Shown here one piece after another: positions 52,712 to 61,918 of a DNA stretch of 64,000 nucleotides. The notes under the pieces were generated by a model that was not told the origin of the DNA, made no database searches, and worked only from the letters and a program-made list of their open reading frames with translations. Each line of letters begins with the position of its first letter. The stretch's first letter is position 1. The translations under genes and the position numbers were made by a program. This stretch comes from Arthrobacter rhizophilus (GTDB taxonomy: Bacteria; Actinomycetota; Actinomycetes; Actinomycetales; Micrococcaceae): positions 33,103 through 97,102 of the forward strand of contig NZ_JAPFFT010000018.1 in the NCBI RefSeq assembly GCF_026241105.1, given 5' to 3'.

Positions 52712-52918
52712 TTAGTGCGGCGGCCCGCCAACCATCAATCGGCCGGTACTGGGGTCCTGGGCTGTTACGCCCTTGGCCAACGAGTCCGGCCAGAGATCCG
52801 TGCCCGCTTCCCGCATGCAACCCCCGGTCCCCCGCTTGCGTGACTCCGATGTGGAGCCAGGGCTCGGCATGTCTATCTGGAAACCTGAAAAGTCCGGAAA
52901 CATAACGTGGTACTTCAT
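52712..52918 (-). CDS. Small protein of unknown function (68 aa)
   Basis: A 68-residue ORF with a near-perfect GGAGG six bases before its ATG and a strong terminator after it, so it is very probably expressed. It begins MKYHVMFPDFSGFQID, vaguely like the first strands of HicB-type antitoxins, and ends with a Pro/Gly-rich tail (TGRLMVGGPPH). No partner toxin is adjacent. I recognise no family. Confidence 0.6.
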   Translation of the reverse strand: MKYHVMFPDFSGFQIDMPSPGSTSESRKRGTGGCMREAGTDLWPDSLAKGVTAQDPSTGRLMVGGPPH

Positions 52919-53039
52919 TTCTCGCCTCCACAGTATGGTTAGCTCGCCGCAACCGAGCCTCGCCTAGTTTATCCATCAAGTTGATATACGTAAAGACTTG
53001 ATGGCTAGGACATACGGAACCCGCGAGAAATACCTAGGG

Positions 53040-53549
53040 CTAGAGGAACTTGATCATGCGGGTGTTGCCCAGGGTGTTGGGCTTCACGCGTGCCAGATCG
53101 AGGAACTCGGCCACGCCTTCGTCATGGGAGCGGAGCAATTCCGAGTAGACCTGTGGGTCCACTGCAGTTTGGTCCGCCATGACTTCGAATCCGTGGCGCT
53201 TGAAGAAGTCCACTTCGAACGTCAGGCAGAAAACCCGCGCAACGCCCAAGGCGCGCGCGTCCTCCAGCAGCTGCTGGACAAGGACGTGGCCCACGCCCTT
53301 GCCGCGCCAATTGTCGTCGGCCGCCAAGGTGCGCACCTCGGCCAGGTCCTCCCACATCACGTGCAAAGCCCCGCAACCGATTACCTCGCCGTCGGACGAT
53401 TCGGCAATCCGGAACTCCTGAAGGCTCTCGTAGTAGGCCACGGTCTCCTTGGCCATCAGGATTCGTTGCTCTGCCAGCGGCGCCACAAGCCTCTTGATCG
53501 CGGCAACATCACCGGTGCGGGCAGGGCGGATACTGAACGTCGAAGTCAC
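53040..53549 (-). CDS. argA: Amino-acid N-acetyltransferase (N-acetylglutamate synthase, short actinobacterial type)
   Basis: A 169-residue GNAT enzyme matching the mycobacterial ArgA (Rv2747) pattern, which acetylates glutamate (or glutamine) for arginine synthesis. Landmarks are GCGALHVMWEDLAEVRTLA, the acetyl-CoA loop RGKGVGH, RVFCLTFEVDFFKRHGF and VAEFLDLARVKPNTLGN. It lacks the amino-acid kinase domain of classical ArgA, as expected for this type. Monocistronic. Confidence 0.88.
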   Translation of the reverse strand: MTSTFSIRPARTGDVAAIKRLVAPLAEQRILMAKETVAYYESLQEFRIAESSDGEVIGCGALHVMWEDLAEVRTLAADDNWRGKGVGHVLVQQLLEDARALGVARVFCLTFEVDFFKRHGFEVMADQTAVDPQVYSELLRSHDEGVAEFLDLARVKPNTLGNTRMIKFL

Positions 53550-53634
53550 AGCCCAATCTTACGAGGCGAGGGAGGCTGGGACGGTTACCGGACCCGGGGG
53601 CGACTTTCCGCACCAGCCTCCGAGCCGGAGGCGC

Positions 53635-55737
53635 CTATAGCCCCAGGTCCCCAGGAACGGGGACGTCTTGACCCAGTACCTGCTTAGCCAGGAAGTGCTC
53701 CACCACGCCGTACCAGACCTTGGCGTGCTGTGGCTGCAGGATCCAATGGTTCTCGTCCGGGAAATACAAGAAACGGTGTTGGGTCTCGCCGTTGTCGTCG
53801 GCAGGCAGCCCGGAACTGGAGAGCAGTTCGTACCAAAGCCTCAGGCCTTCGCTGATAGGCACCCGGTAGTCCTTGTCACCGTGGATCACGAGCATGGGCG
53901 TATTGATCTTTCCAACATGGAGATGCGGCGAATTCTCCATAGCCATCTCTGCTGTCATTTCCTTGAGCCAATACTGCGAAGCGTCCGTGGTGGGGCCGAA
54001 CTGGTCGAGGGCCCACAAACTGGCGTGCGTTACGATCGCTTTGAAACGGTCCGTTTGTCCGGCCACCCAGTTGGCCATGTATCCGCCGAATGACCCACCC
54101 ATCGCGGCAGTCCGCGTCTGGTCAATGTCGGGCCGCTGGATCACCGCGTCGGTGATAGCCATGAGGTCCGTAAACGGAGCCTTGCCCCACTCACCCCAGC
54201 CGCGCTGGATGTATTTTTGCCCGTACCCGGTGGACAATGCGGGGTCGGGCAACAGTACGGCGTACCCCTTCGACACGAGCAGCCAAGGATTCCACCGCCA
54301 GGTCCAGGCATTCCATGAGCCCAGGGGTCCCCCGTGGATCCACAGCAGCAGGGGGGCCGGATTCGCCTCCGATGCCCCTTCCGGGAGCGCGAGGTAGGCC
54401 GGAACCCGCGAGCCGTCCGCCGCGGCCGTCTCCACCCGCTCCAACGAGCCTCTGATCTTGGGGCGCTGTGCCGGCGCGGGAAGTCGCTCCACGTGCCCCG
54501 TCGCGAGGTCGATCCGCACGGCTTCCGCCGGGAATTCGTAAGAGCTGCGCAGCGCGAAGGCACTCAGCCCATCCGGGGAAACCACGACGTCGGTGTACGC
54601 CGCCGCGTCCTGCGTCACCCGGGTGACGGTACCGTCAGCGACGCCGATCCGAAAGACAGGCGCGGCGCCGTCGTCGTCGGCTGTGACGAGGAGCGAGCGC
54701 GCATCCGGAAGCCATGCAGCGGGACTTCCCCAGCGGTCCCAACCGGGTGCAAGCGGCTCAAGGTCAAGGGCTTCTCCGCCTGCGACGTTCAAAACGTGGA
54801 GCTTGACCTGGAGCGCCTTCCCCGGAGTGCTGTGACTCTCGCTGACGACCGCAATCCTGTTGCCGTCGGGGCTGACCGGGCCGGGGAAATAGCTCATTCC
54901 CTCATGGTCCAAAAGCACCTTGAGGGACCCGGAGGCGACATCGACGGCGGCAAGCACAAAGCGCGTATCGGCCTTCGCGAGCGGCTTGGCCAGGCTCGTG
55001 TAGATCGTGTTGCCGTCAGGGCTGACCACCGCGTGGGTGTTGCGGAGGTTGCCGCCGACGTCGGGAGTCAAATTGCGCAGCTTCAGGGGCGCAGTAGCGT
55101 CCACGGTCGCGGGCTTTCCGGACTCAGCCACGTCCCCGTTTTCCACGGCAAACAGCCTGGGCTGAGCCGGGCCCAGATCGGCGTCCCAGTAGCGAACCGG
55201 GTAGCCGGTGTGCAAAATGGCCGCCACCTTGTTCTCCTTGCGGCTCTTGCGCCGTTCCTCATCATTTTCCTCATCGGTGGAACCGGCAAGGACCGAGGCG
55301 GTCACGAAAGTGGCATCAGCGGCTGACGCGGCCAAAACACCCCCAACGCCGCCCGCGCGGGAGTGCACCACCCGGGCCTCCCCGCCGCCGGCCGGGAGGA
55401 GCCACAAAGCGCTCACAGGATCGGCCTCAGGGCTGTCCGGGTCGGGGCGGGCCGAAGTGAAGTAGAGGTCACCGTTGGCGGCAAACACCGCGCCGGTCTC
55501 GCCCTTGGCGCTGCGCGTGATGCGGCGCGCATGCCTCTTCCCCGCAGGATCGAGCTCCCAAAGAGCCGTCACGTATTCCGTTCCCTTGGCGTTGAGGGTG
55601 GAAACCGTGGTGACCAGGCGGCTTCCGTCCGGGCTAAGGGCCAGGCCCCCAACCCGGGGGATGGCCAGGTAATGGTCGAGATCGTGGAAAGGAGTTTCGG
55701 GTTGTGTGCTCGGGGCCTCTGAGGCATTCGAATCCAT
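53635..55737 (-). CDS. S9 family peptidase (prolyl oligopeptidase/acylaminoacyl-peptidase type)
   Basis: A 700-residue cytoplasmic serine peptidase. An N-terminal beta-propeller (about residues 20-415; repeated SPDG motifs) gates a C-terminal alpha/beta-hydrolase domain. The serine is in GGSFGGYMANW (near 547), the aspartate in IHGDKDYRVP and the histidine in DENHWIL. It cleaves short peptides, possibly N-acylated ones. No signal peptide. The ATG at 55737 fits the family better than one 15 bp upstream. Confidence 0.9.
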   Translation of the reverse strand: MDSNASEAPSTQPETPFHDLDHYLAIPRVGGLALSPDGSRLVTTVSTLNAKGTEYVTALWELDPAGKRHARRITRSAKGETGAVFAANGDLYFTSARPDPDSPEADPVSALWLLPAGGGEARVVHSRAGGVGGVLAASAADATFVTASVLAGSTDEENDEERRKSRKENKVAAILHTGYPVRYWDADLGPAQPRLFAVENGDVAESGKPATVDATAPLKLRNLTPDVGGNLRNTHAVVSPDGNTIYTSLAKPLAKADTRFVLAAVDVASGSLKVLLDHEGMSYFPGPVSPDGNRIAVVSESHSTPGKALQVKLHVLNVAGGEALDLEPLAPGWDRWGSPAAWLPDARSLLVTADDDGAAPVFRIGVADGTVTRVTQDAAAYTDVVVSPDGLSAFALRSSYEFPAEAVRIDLATGHVERLPAPAQRPKIRGSLERVETAAADGSRVPAYLALPEGASEANPAPLLLWIHGGPLGSWNAWTWRWNPWLLVSKGYAVLLPDPALSTGYGQKYIQRGWGEWGKAPFTDLMAITDAVIQRPDIDQTRTAAMGGSFGGYMANWVAGQTDRFKAIVTHASLWALDQFGPTTDASQYWLKEMTAEMAMENSPHLHVGKINTPMLVIHGDKDYRVPISEGLRLWYELLSSSGLPADDNGETQHRFLYFPDENHWILQPQHAKVWYGVVEHFLAKQVLGQDVPVPGDLGL

Positions 55738-55861
55738 GCTCCGATTCAACACGCAATGTGCGCCAGATCACAGAAGGTTCACTAAGAGTGAAACAGTGCT
55801 TTCAGATATTCCGGGGGTTTACCCAGAGCCGGTTCGAACCTGGGCGTTCGGGAACGCAAAA

Positions 55862-55894
55862 GCCCCGCCCACTCCTTTCGGGAACGGACGGGGC
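55862..55894 (-). terminator. clpC terminator
   Basis: 9-bp stem with one G-U pair (GCCCCGUCC / GGGCGGGGC on the minus strand) followed by TTTT, 15 bp after the clpC stop: a good intrinsic terminator. Confidence 0.75.
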
Positions 55895-55908
55895 CCTTGA
55901 GTCGGAAC

Positions 55909-58401
55909 TTAGGCGCTCGGAGCGATTTCCGGGATGCGCGGCTTGGCATTGCCTGCAAACGTGAACTTGGCGTCGTCGCCTTCGCCGTCCACGTCAACCA
56001 CCACGATGTCACCCGGGTGCAGTTCGCCGAAGAGGATCTTCTCGGAGAGCTGGTCCTCGATCTCGCGCTGGATGGTGCGGCGCAGCGGCCGGGCACCCAT
56101 GGCGGGATCATATCCACGCGTGGCCAGGAGAACCTTGGCGGCCGTGGTGAGCTCGATGCCCATGTCCTTGTCCTTGAGGCGGCCCTCGAGGCGCGTGACA
56201 AACAGGTCCACGATCTCGATGATCTCGTCCTGCGTGAGCTGCGGGAACACCACGACGTCGTCAACGCGGTTGAGGAACTCGGGGCGGAAGTGCTGCTTGA
56301 GCTCTTCCGTGACCCGTGCCCGCATCCGGTTGTAGCCGGTGGTGGTGTCCGTGCCGGACTGGAATCCGGTCGCCACACTCTTGGAGATATCGCGGGTTCC
56401 CAGGTTCGTGGTCATGATGATCACCGTGTTCTTGAAGTCCACCACGCGGCCCTGGCTATCCGTCAGCCGGCCGTCCTCGAGGATCTGCAGCAGCGAGTTG
56501 AAGAGATCGGCGTGGGCCTTCTCCACTTCGTCGAACAGCACCACGGAGAACGGACGACGGCGGACCTTCTCGGTCAGCTGCCCGCCCTCTTCGTAGCCGA
56601 CGTAGCCCGGAGGGGCCCCGAAGAGACGCGAAACCGTGTGCTTCTCGGAGTATTCGGACATGTCCAGCGTGATGAGGGCATCCTCTTCACCAAACAGGAA
56701 TTCGGCGAGGGCCTTGGCGAGTTCGGTCTTGCCGACGCCGGTGGGGCCAGCGAAGATGAACGAACCGCCCGGACGCTTGGGGTCCTTGAGGCCTGCACGG
56801 GTGCGGCGGATGGCCTGGGAGAGGGCACGGATGGCCTCGTCCTGGCCAACGACGCGCTTGTGCAGCTCGTCTTCCATCTTCAGCAAGCGCGAGGACTCTT
56901 CCTCGGTGAGCTTGAAGACCGGGATGCCGGTGGAGTTCGCGAGAACTTCGGCAATCAGGTCTTCGTCTACCTCGGAGATATCGTCCATGCCGCCGGACTT
57001 CCAGTTGCGTTCCTTTTCGGCACGCTCGGCAATGAGCTTCTGCTCCTTGTCGCGCAGCGAGGCGGCGCCCTCGAAGTCCTGGGCGTCGATGGCCGATTCC
57101 TTCTCCATCTTGACCTCGGCGATGCGCTCATCCATGGCCTTGAGCTCCGGCGGAGCCGTCATACGGCGAATGCGCAGGCGCGCACCGGCTTCGTCGATCA
57201 GGTCGATCGCCTTGTCCGGCAGGAAGCGGTCCGAAATGTAGCGCTCGGCCAGCGTCGCCGCTGAAGTAAGCGCGCCGTCGGTGATAGTCACGCGGTGGTG
57301 CGCTTCGTAGCGGTCACGCAGGCCCTTGAGGATCTCGATCGCATGCGCGACGGAAGGCTCCTTGACCTGGATCGGCTGGAAGCGGCGCTCCAGTGCGGCA
57401 TCCTTCTCGATGTGCTTGCGGTACTCATCCAAGGTGGTGGCACCGATCGTCTGGAGTTCACCACGGGCAAGCATCGGCTTAAGGATCGACGCGGCATCGA
57501 TGGCACCCTCGGCCGCACCGGCGCCCACCAGGGTGTGGATTTCGTCGATGAAGAGGATGATGTCCCCGCGGGTGCGGATTTCCTTGAGGACCTTCTTCAG
57601 CCGCTCTTCGAAGTCACCGCGGTAGCGGGAACCAGCCACCAGGGAACCGAGGTCGAGCGTGTAAAGCTGCTTGTCCTTGATGGTTTCCGGGACGTCCCCG
57701 CGGACGATCGCCTGGGCGAGACCCTCGACGACGGCGGTCTTGCCGACGCCGGGCTCACCGATCAGGACGGGGTTGTTCTTGGTGCGGCGGGAGAGGACCT
57801 GCATGACGCGTTCCATCTCCAGCTCGCGGCCGATCACCGGATCAAGCTTGTTTTCCCGCGCGGCCTGGGTGAGGTTGCGGCCGAACTGGTCCAGCACCAC
57901 CGAACCAGCCGGAGTGCCTTCCTGCTGGCCAGGTCCTGAGCCGGGGCCTGCGGCTTCCTTACCCTGGTAGCCGGAGAGCAGCTGGATGACCTGCTGGCGG
58001 ACCCGGTTGAGGTCCGCGCCGAGCTTGACGAGCACCTGCGCGGCAACCCCTTCGCCCTCACGGATGAGGCCCAGCAGGATGTGCTCGGTACCGATGTAGT
58101 TGTGGCCGAGCTGTAGGGCTTCGCGGAGCGAAAGCTCAAGTACCTTCTTGGCGCGCGGGGTGAAGGGGATGTGACCGGACGGGGCTTGCTGGCCCTGGCC
58201 GATGATCTCCTGTACCTGCTCGCGGACGCCATCGAGCGAAATGCTCAGGGACTCAAGCGCCTTGGCGGCAACGCCTTCACCCTCGTGGATCAGACCCAAG
58301 AGGATGTGCTCGGTACCGATGTAGTTGTGGTTGAGCATGCGTGCCTCTTCTTGGGCAAGCACAACAACGCGACGGGCACGGTCCGTAAATCTCTCAAACA
58401 T
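55909..58401 (-). CDS. clpC: ATP-dependent Clp protease ATP-binding subunit ClpC
   Basis: An 830-residue Hsp100 unfoldase that feeds proteins to ClpP. Two N-terminal Clp-N repeats (residues 1-145, each with [13 protein letters not shown]), AAA-1 with [11 protein letters not shown] (about 217-224), a UVR middle domain (about 430-465), AAA-2 with [11 protein letters not shown] (about 551-558), and the ClpP-docking region. AGGAG precedes the ATG. Upstream lies about 380 bp of non-coding DNA. Confidence 0.97.
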   Translation of the reverse strand: MFERFTDRARRVVVLAQEEARMLNHNYIGTEHILLGLIHEGEGVAAKALESLSISLDGVREQVQEIIGQGQQAPSGHIPFTPRAKKVLELSLREALQLGHNYIGTEHILLGLIREGEGVAAQVLVKLGADLNRVRQQVIQLLSGYQGKEAAGPGSGPGQQEGTPAGSVVLDQFGRNLTQAARENKLDPVIGRELEMERVMQVLSRRTKNNPVLIGEPGVGKTAVVEGLAQAIVRGDVPETIKDKQLYTLDLGSLVAGSRYRGDFEERLKKVLKEIRTRGDIILFIDEIHTLVGAGAAEGAIDAASILKPMLARGELQTIGATTLDEYRKHIEKDAALERRFQPIQVKEPSVAHAIEILKGLRDRYEAHHRVTITDGALTSAATLAERYISDRFLPDKAIDLIDEAGARLRIRRMTAPPELKAMDERIAEVKMEKESAIDAQDFEGAASLRDKEQKLIAERAEKERNWKSGGMDDISEVDEDLIAEVLANSTGIPVFKLTEEESSRLLKMEDELHKRVVGQDEAIRALSQAIRRTRAGLKDPKRPGGSFIFAGPTGVGKTELAKALAEFLFGEEDALITLDMSEYSEKHTVSRLFGAPPGYVGYEEGGQLTEKVRRRPFSVVLFDEVEKAHADLFNSLLQILEDGRLTDSQGRVVDFKNTVIIMTTNLGTRDISKSVATGFQSGTDTTTGYNRMRARVTEELKQHFRPEFLNRVDDVVVFPQLTQDEIIEIVDLFVTRLEGRLKDKDMGIELTTAAKVLLATRGYDPAMGARPLRRTIQREIEDQLSEKILFGELHPGDIVVVDVDGEGDDAKFTFAGNAKPRIPEIAPSA

Positions 58402-58742
58402 TTCGCCACACTCCTAGCTACGACGTACTTTGATGCTACGTGGCAACGCAGGAATTTTGGGGCGTGTTCGCCACAGGGGAAACATGGGCGCACCGGGAAT
58501 AAGTTCACTCACGCCATGGAGCGTCGTTGGCGCGGCTTTGGTGGACTAAACACCATGCTCCACAGCCAAGCGAGGGCTTCCCTCTACCGCCGTCGCGGGC
58601 CGGCACCAGCCGTCGTTGTTCTCAGCGAACGTCGTCACTTCGTACCCGACATTCACAGCCTGCCCCAAACCTTCCGATGAATAGCGCAAGCCGGTCAGTC
58701 AAACTGATACCGGCAGCCGGACGAAACGGGTGGGGAAATGAC
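58402..58742. other. clpC upstream region
   Basis: 341 bp between the clpC start and the lsr2 terminator. It should contain the clpC promoter. A sequence TTCGCCACAGGGGAAA at about 58466-58481 is loosely like a ClgR box, with mismatches. No coding frame here has convincing composition. Confidence 0.45.
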
Positions 58743-58770
58743 AATACCCCGGCCGTAAGGCCGGGGTATT
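58743..58770 (-). terminator. lsr2 terminator
   Basis: 12-bp perfect stem AATACCCCGGCC / GGCCGGGGTATT with a GTAA tetraloop, 11 bp after the lsr2 stop. Confidence 0.85.
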
Positions 58771-58781
58771 GATACTTCGTG

Positions 58782-59108
58782 TCAGGAATTGGCCTTCTGA
58801 TAGGCTTCCTGAATTTCGGCCTGAATGCGGCCACGGCTGTTTACGGTATAACCGTTCTCACGCGCCCATTGACGGATCTGTGCGGAGTCCTGGTTTCTCC
58901 CTGCGGCAACGCGGCTGCGCGTTGCACGACCGGTCGAAGTTTTACGCGCTTTGGCTACAAACGGCCCGAGAGCGTCCCGCAGCCTGCCAGCGTTGGCACT
59001 GGACAGGTCCATTTCGTAACTGACTCCATCAAGGCCGAAACGGACAGTTTCATCCGCGGCGCCCTCATCCAAGTCGTCAACGAGGATAATTTTGACTTTC
59101 TGTGCCAT
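58782..59108 (-). CDS. lsr2: Lsr2 family nucleoid-associated xenogeneic silencer
   Basis: A 108-residue Lsr2. The N-terminal dimerisation domain (MAQKVKIILVDDLDEGAADE; YEMDLSSANAGRLRDALG) is followed by a basic linker and the C-terminal DNA-binding domain (about 72-108; IRQWARENGYTVNSRGRI). Lsr2 binds AT-rich foreign DNA through the R-G-R hook in the minor groove; here the hook reads SRGRI. It lies downstream of lysS, as in mycobacteria. Confidence 0.95.
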   Translation of the reverse strand: MAQKVKIILVDDLDEGAADETVRFGLDGVSYEMDLSSANAGRLRDALGPFVAKARKTSTGRATRSRVAAGRNQDSAQIRQWARENGYTVNSRGRIQAEIQEAYQKANS

Positions 59109-59234
59109 GAAAAGACTCTCTTTTGGAGGGGCCGGATATGCAGAATAGCTGGACTGCTAATTAAACATTATCGTCCAGGGCATGGCAGATCGTCAAAGCC
59201 TCTATTAAAACTTGGAGAGCGGCCGTCGAAAGAG

Positions 59235-59411
59235 CTATTTGGCAGGCGTTGAACCGTCGCCCCCCGGGTGCGCAATTCCGAAACCGGCTTCTTCCTGGGC
59301 TCGTGCTTCTGCTTGACGCTCTGATTTGTCCGCGTTGAAGATAGCCTTCATGGCAAACCAAAAGAGAAGGCCGACAACAACGGACGGCGCAAGAACAGCA
59401 ATGTATTCCAT
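59235..59411 (-). CDS. Small membrane protein downstream of lysS (58 aa)
   Basis: A 58-residue protein. The N-terminal hydrophobic segment (MEYIAVLAPSVVVGLLFWFA, residues 1-20) is followed by a charged helical part (NADKSERQAEARAQEE) and a Gly/Pro-rich tail. Its ATG lies two bases after the lysS stop codon, which implies translational coupling. It is too short for most automated gene callers' length cut-offs, but its composition and placement are convincing. Function is unknown. Confidence 0.75.
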   Translation of the reverse strand: MEYIAVLAPSVVVGLLFWFAMKAIFNADKSERQAEARAQEEAGFGIAHPGGDGSTPAK

Positions 59412-59413
59412 AG

Positions 59414-60943
59414 TCAGTGCCCTTCGGGCTTGAGGAGTGGGAACAAGATGGTTTCCCGGATGCCTGCTCCGGTGAACAGCATCACCAAGCGGTCGATGCC
59501 CAGGCCTATGCCGCCCATGGGCGGCGCACCGTACTCTAGGGCTCGGAGGAAGTCCTCATCCAACTGCATGGCCTCGACGTCGCCGGCGGCCGAGCGGCGT
59601 GACTGCTCAGTGAGCCGTTCGCGCTGGATGACGGGGTCGATCAGCTCTGAGAAGGCGGTGCCGCGTTCCATGCCACCGATGATGAGGTCCCAAGCCTCGA
59701 TCAAACGGCCGTCCTCCCGGTGCGGGCGGGCAAGGGGCTGCGCTGAGGGCGGGTAGTTGTAGACGAAGGTGGGGTTGAGCAGCGTGGGCTCGACGATCTC
59801 ACCGAACAGTTCGACCACCAGCTTTTCGGCATCCCACTTGGGATCCACCTTGACTTCGTGCTTGGCTGCAATCGCCAGCAGTTCCGCCACCGTGGTCTCA
59901 GGCGTGATCTCCTCGCCAATCGCCTCGGAGAGCCCCGGGTAGACGGCAACCCAAGCCCATTCGCCGTCGAGGTCAATCTCTCCGGCGTCCGTCTGGATGG
60001 TTCGGGTACCCACGACGTCGGCGACGTTGAGGATGATTTCCTTCATGCGCTCGGCCATGACGAACTGGTCTGCCCACGCCTCGTAGCTTTCCAAGGTGGT
60101 GAATTCCGGGCTGTGGGTGGAGTCGACACCTTCGTTACGGAAGACGCGGCCCATGTCGTAAACGCGGTCAATTCCGCCCACTACGGCACGCTTGAGGAAG
60201 AGCTCGGTGGCGATGCGCAACGTCATCTTCTGGTCGAAGGCATTCATGTGCGTCTCGAACGGACGGGCCGTAGCACCACCGTGGACGAGCTGCAGGATGG
60301 GCGTCTCCACCTCCACATAGCCGCGACGGTCCAAGGTGTCGCGCACCGAGCGGGTAATCGCTGCACGGGTGTAGACCATCTCGCGGGCTTCATCGCGGAC
60401 CATCAGGTCCACGTAACGCTGCCTGACGCGGGTCTCCTCATTGAGTTCCGCGTGCAGCACCGGCAGCGGACGCAATGCCTTCGAGGCCATGGACCAAGAG
60501 TCGGCCATGACAGACAGCTCGCCGCGTCGGGATGAAATGACCTCGCCCTTGATGAAAACGTGGTCTCCGAGGTCCACCAGCGCTTTCCAGTCCGCGAGGG
60601 TCTCCTCGCCGACGTTCGCCAGGCTCAGCATGGCCTGCAGACGTACGCCCTTCCCGTCTACCCCGCCTTCCTGGAGGGTGGCGAAGCAGAGCTTGCCGGT
60701 ATTGCGCACGAACACGACCCGGCCCGTGATGCCCACGGTGTCACCGGTGGTCTCGTCAGCCTGGAGATGCGCGTACTTCTCGCGGATCTCGGCGAGGGAA
60801 TGCGTCCGCTCAACGCCCACCGGGTAGGCCTCGGCACCGCGTTCGATCAGCTTGCTGCGCTTTTCCATGCGGATACGCATCTGTTCGCTGGCGTCGGCGG
60901 GCTCTGCGGCGTTGTGCTGGGCTGGGGTGTTTGCGGAAGTCAC
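59414..60943 (-). CDS. lysS: Lysine--tRNA ligase, class II
   Basis: A 509-residue class II synthetase that charges tRNA-Lys. The N-terminal OB-fold anticodon-binding domain (about 60-190; VGITGRVVFVRNTGKLCFATL) is followed by the catalytic core with motif 1 (TRSVRDTLDRRGYVEVETPI), motif 2 (VFRNEGVDSTHSPEFTTLE) and motif 3 (GGIGLGIDRLVML). The GTG at 60943 starts it (VTSANTP); longer frames upstream have no similarity. It is co-transcribed with the 58-residue membrane protein. Confidence 0.96.
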   Translation of the reverse strand: MTSANTPAQHNAAEPADASEQMRIRMEKRSKLIERGAEAYPVGVERTHSLAEIREKYAHLQADETTGDTVGITGRVVFVRNTGKLCFATLQEGGVDGKGVRLQAMLSLANVGEETLADWKALVDLGDHVFIKGEVISSRRGELSVMADSWSMASKALRPLPVLHAELNEETRVRQRYVDLMVRDEAREMVYTRAAITRSVRDTLDRRGYVEVETPILQLVHGGATARPFETHMNAFDQKMTLRIATELFLKRAVVGGIDRVYDMGRVFRNEGVDSTHSPEFTTLESYEAWADQFVMAERMKEIILNVADVVGTRTIQTDAGEIDLDGEWAWVAVYPGLSEAIGEEITPETTVAELLAIAAKHEVKVDPKWDAEKLVVELFGEIVEPTLLNPTFVYNYPPSAQPLARPHREDGRLIEAWDLIIGGMERGTAFSELIDPVIQRERLTEQSRRSAAGDVEAMQLDEDFLRALEYGAPPMGGIGLGIDRLVMLFTGAGIRETILFPLLKPEGH

Positions 60944-61018
60944 AATCCCCAAGTTTACCGGGGATTCCTTGGAGTTCCCTACCCTCGCCCCCGGCGACCG
61001 GCGACATAGACTCGGGCT

Positions 61019-61909
61019 GTGGAGACATGGACAGTTGAAACGGACGACGACGGCGGTCACCTTGAGGTGCACTCTTTCCGTCCCGGGGCCGCGGCCTCCA
61101 TTCCCGGCGCGCCGAGCGCGGCTGAGGGACCCGGCGTCGTACTTGTCCACGGCACCTTGGTGACCGATTCCCTCTACTGGCCATTCGCCAGGAACCTCAG
61201 TGTCCTCCTTGGCCGGCCGGTGCACTCCTACAACCGGCGCGGCCGCGGCCGCTCGGCGCCGCAGCCGCCCGGCTACTCCGCCGCGACTGAGACCGGCGAC
61301 CTTCTTGCCGTGATGCAGGCCAGTGGCTCCACGGATGTTGTTGGGCACAGCTATGGCGGATTCGTGGCACTCCAGGCTTCCTTGCGCGCACCCATTTCAC
61401 GGCTCGTCACTTACGACGCTGCAGTTTCCCTGTCCGGCAGCCTGAACGGGCGCTGGCGTCCGCAACTGGAAGAAGCCGTCACAGCTGGCCAGCTTGACCA
61501 CGCATGGGCGCATTTGGTCCAGGGGCTTGCGACCGCCGGTCCGATTTCCTATTTGCCGCTCGGAGCGCTTCGGGTGCTCAGCATCCTCTCCGCCAAGACC
61601 AGGTTGGGATCCGAGATGAGGGAACTGTTGCCGACGGCGGTGTCCGAGATGCGAGCGATCATCCAGGCCGACTCGCACCTCCAAGATTATGCGGAGATGA
61701 AAACGCCGACCCTGATGCTCAGTGGCGGCTGGAGCCCGTCCTACTTCGCCGAAACCGGCCGGCTACTCGCCGCTGCCATCCCGGTGGTGGACTTCGCGAT
61801 AGTCCCCCTGCAGTTCCATGAGGGTCCCCTCCGGCCGGGGAAGCAGCTCGCGGTGAGAATCGCCCGCTACCTGGCCAAGGGCCCGGCGACGCCGACGCCG
61901 GCACCCTAG
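61019..61909 (+). CDS. Alpha/beta hydrolase, paralogue 1 of 3
   Basis: A 296-residue alpha/beta-hydrolase with LVHGTLVTDSLYWPFA, NRRGRGRSAPQPPGYSA and the nucleophile elbow VVGHSYGGFV. Where the catalytic aspartate is usually found after strand 7, the sequence reads LSGGWSPSYFAE, without an acid. The C-terminal histidine is in PLQFHEGP. It starts with GTG at 61019, and the next gene begins nine bases after its stop. Substrate unknown. Confidence 0.78.
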   Translation: METWTVETDDDGGHLEVHSFRPGAAASIPGAPSAAEGPGVVLVHGTLVTDSLYWPFARNLSVLLGRPVHSYNRRGRGRSAPQPPGYSAATETGDLLAVMQASGSTDVVGHSYGGFVALQASLRAPISRLVTYDAAVSLSGSLNGRWRPQLEEAVTAGQLDHAWAHLVQGLATAGPISYLPLGALRVLSILSAKTRLGSEMRELLPTAVSEMRAIIQADSHLQDYAEMKTPTLMLSGGWSPSYFAETGRLLAAAIPVVDFAIVPLQFHEGPLRPGKQLAVRIARYLAKGPATPTPAP

Positions 61910-61918
61910 GATGAAACG

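Noticed and set aside
55897..57264. 455-codon antisense frame over clpC
   Set aside because: clpC is certain; the product is a compositional shadow.
58462..58485. ClgR-type operator upstream of clpC
   Set aside because: Only a loose match with at least two mismatches in the core positions; too weak to annotate as a site.
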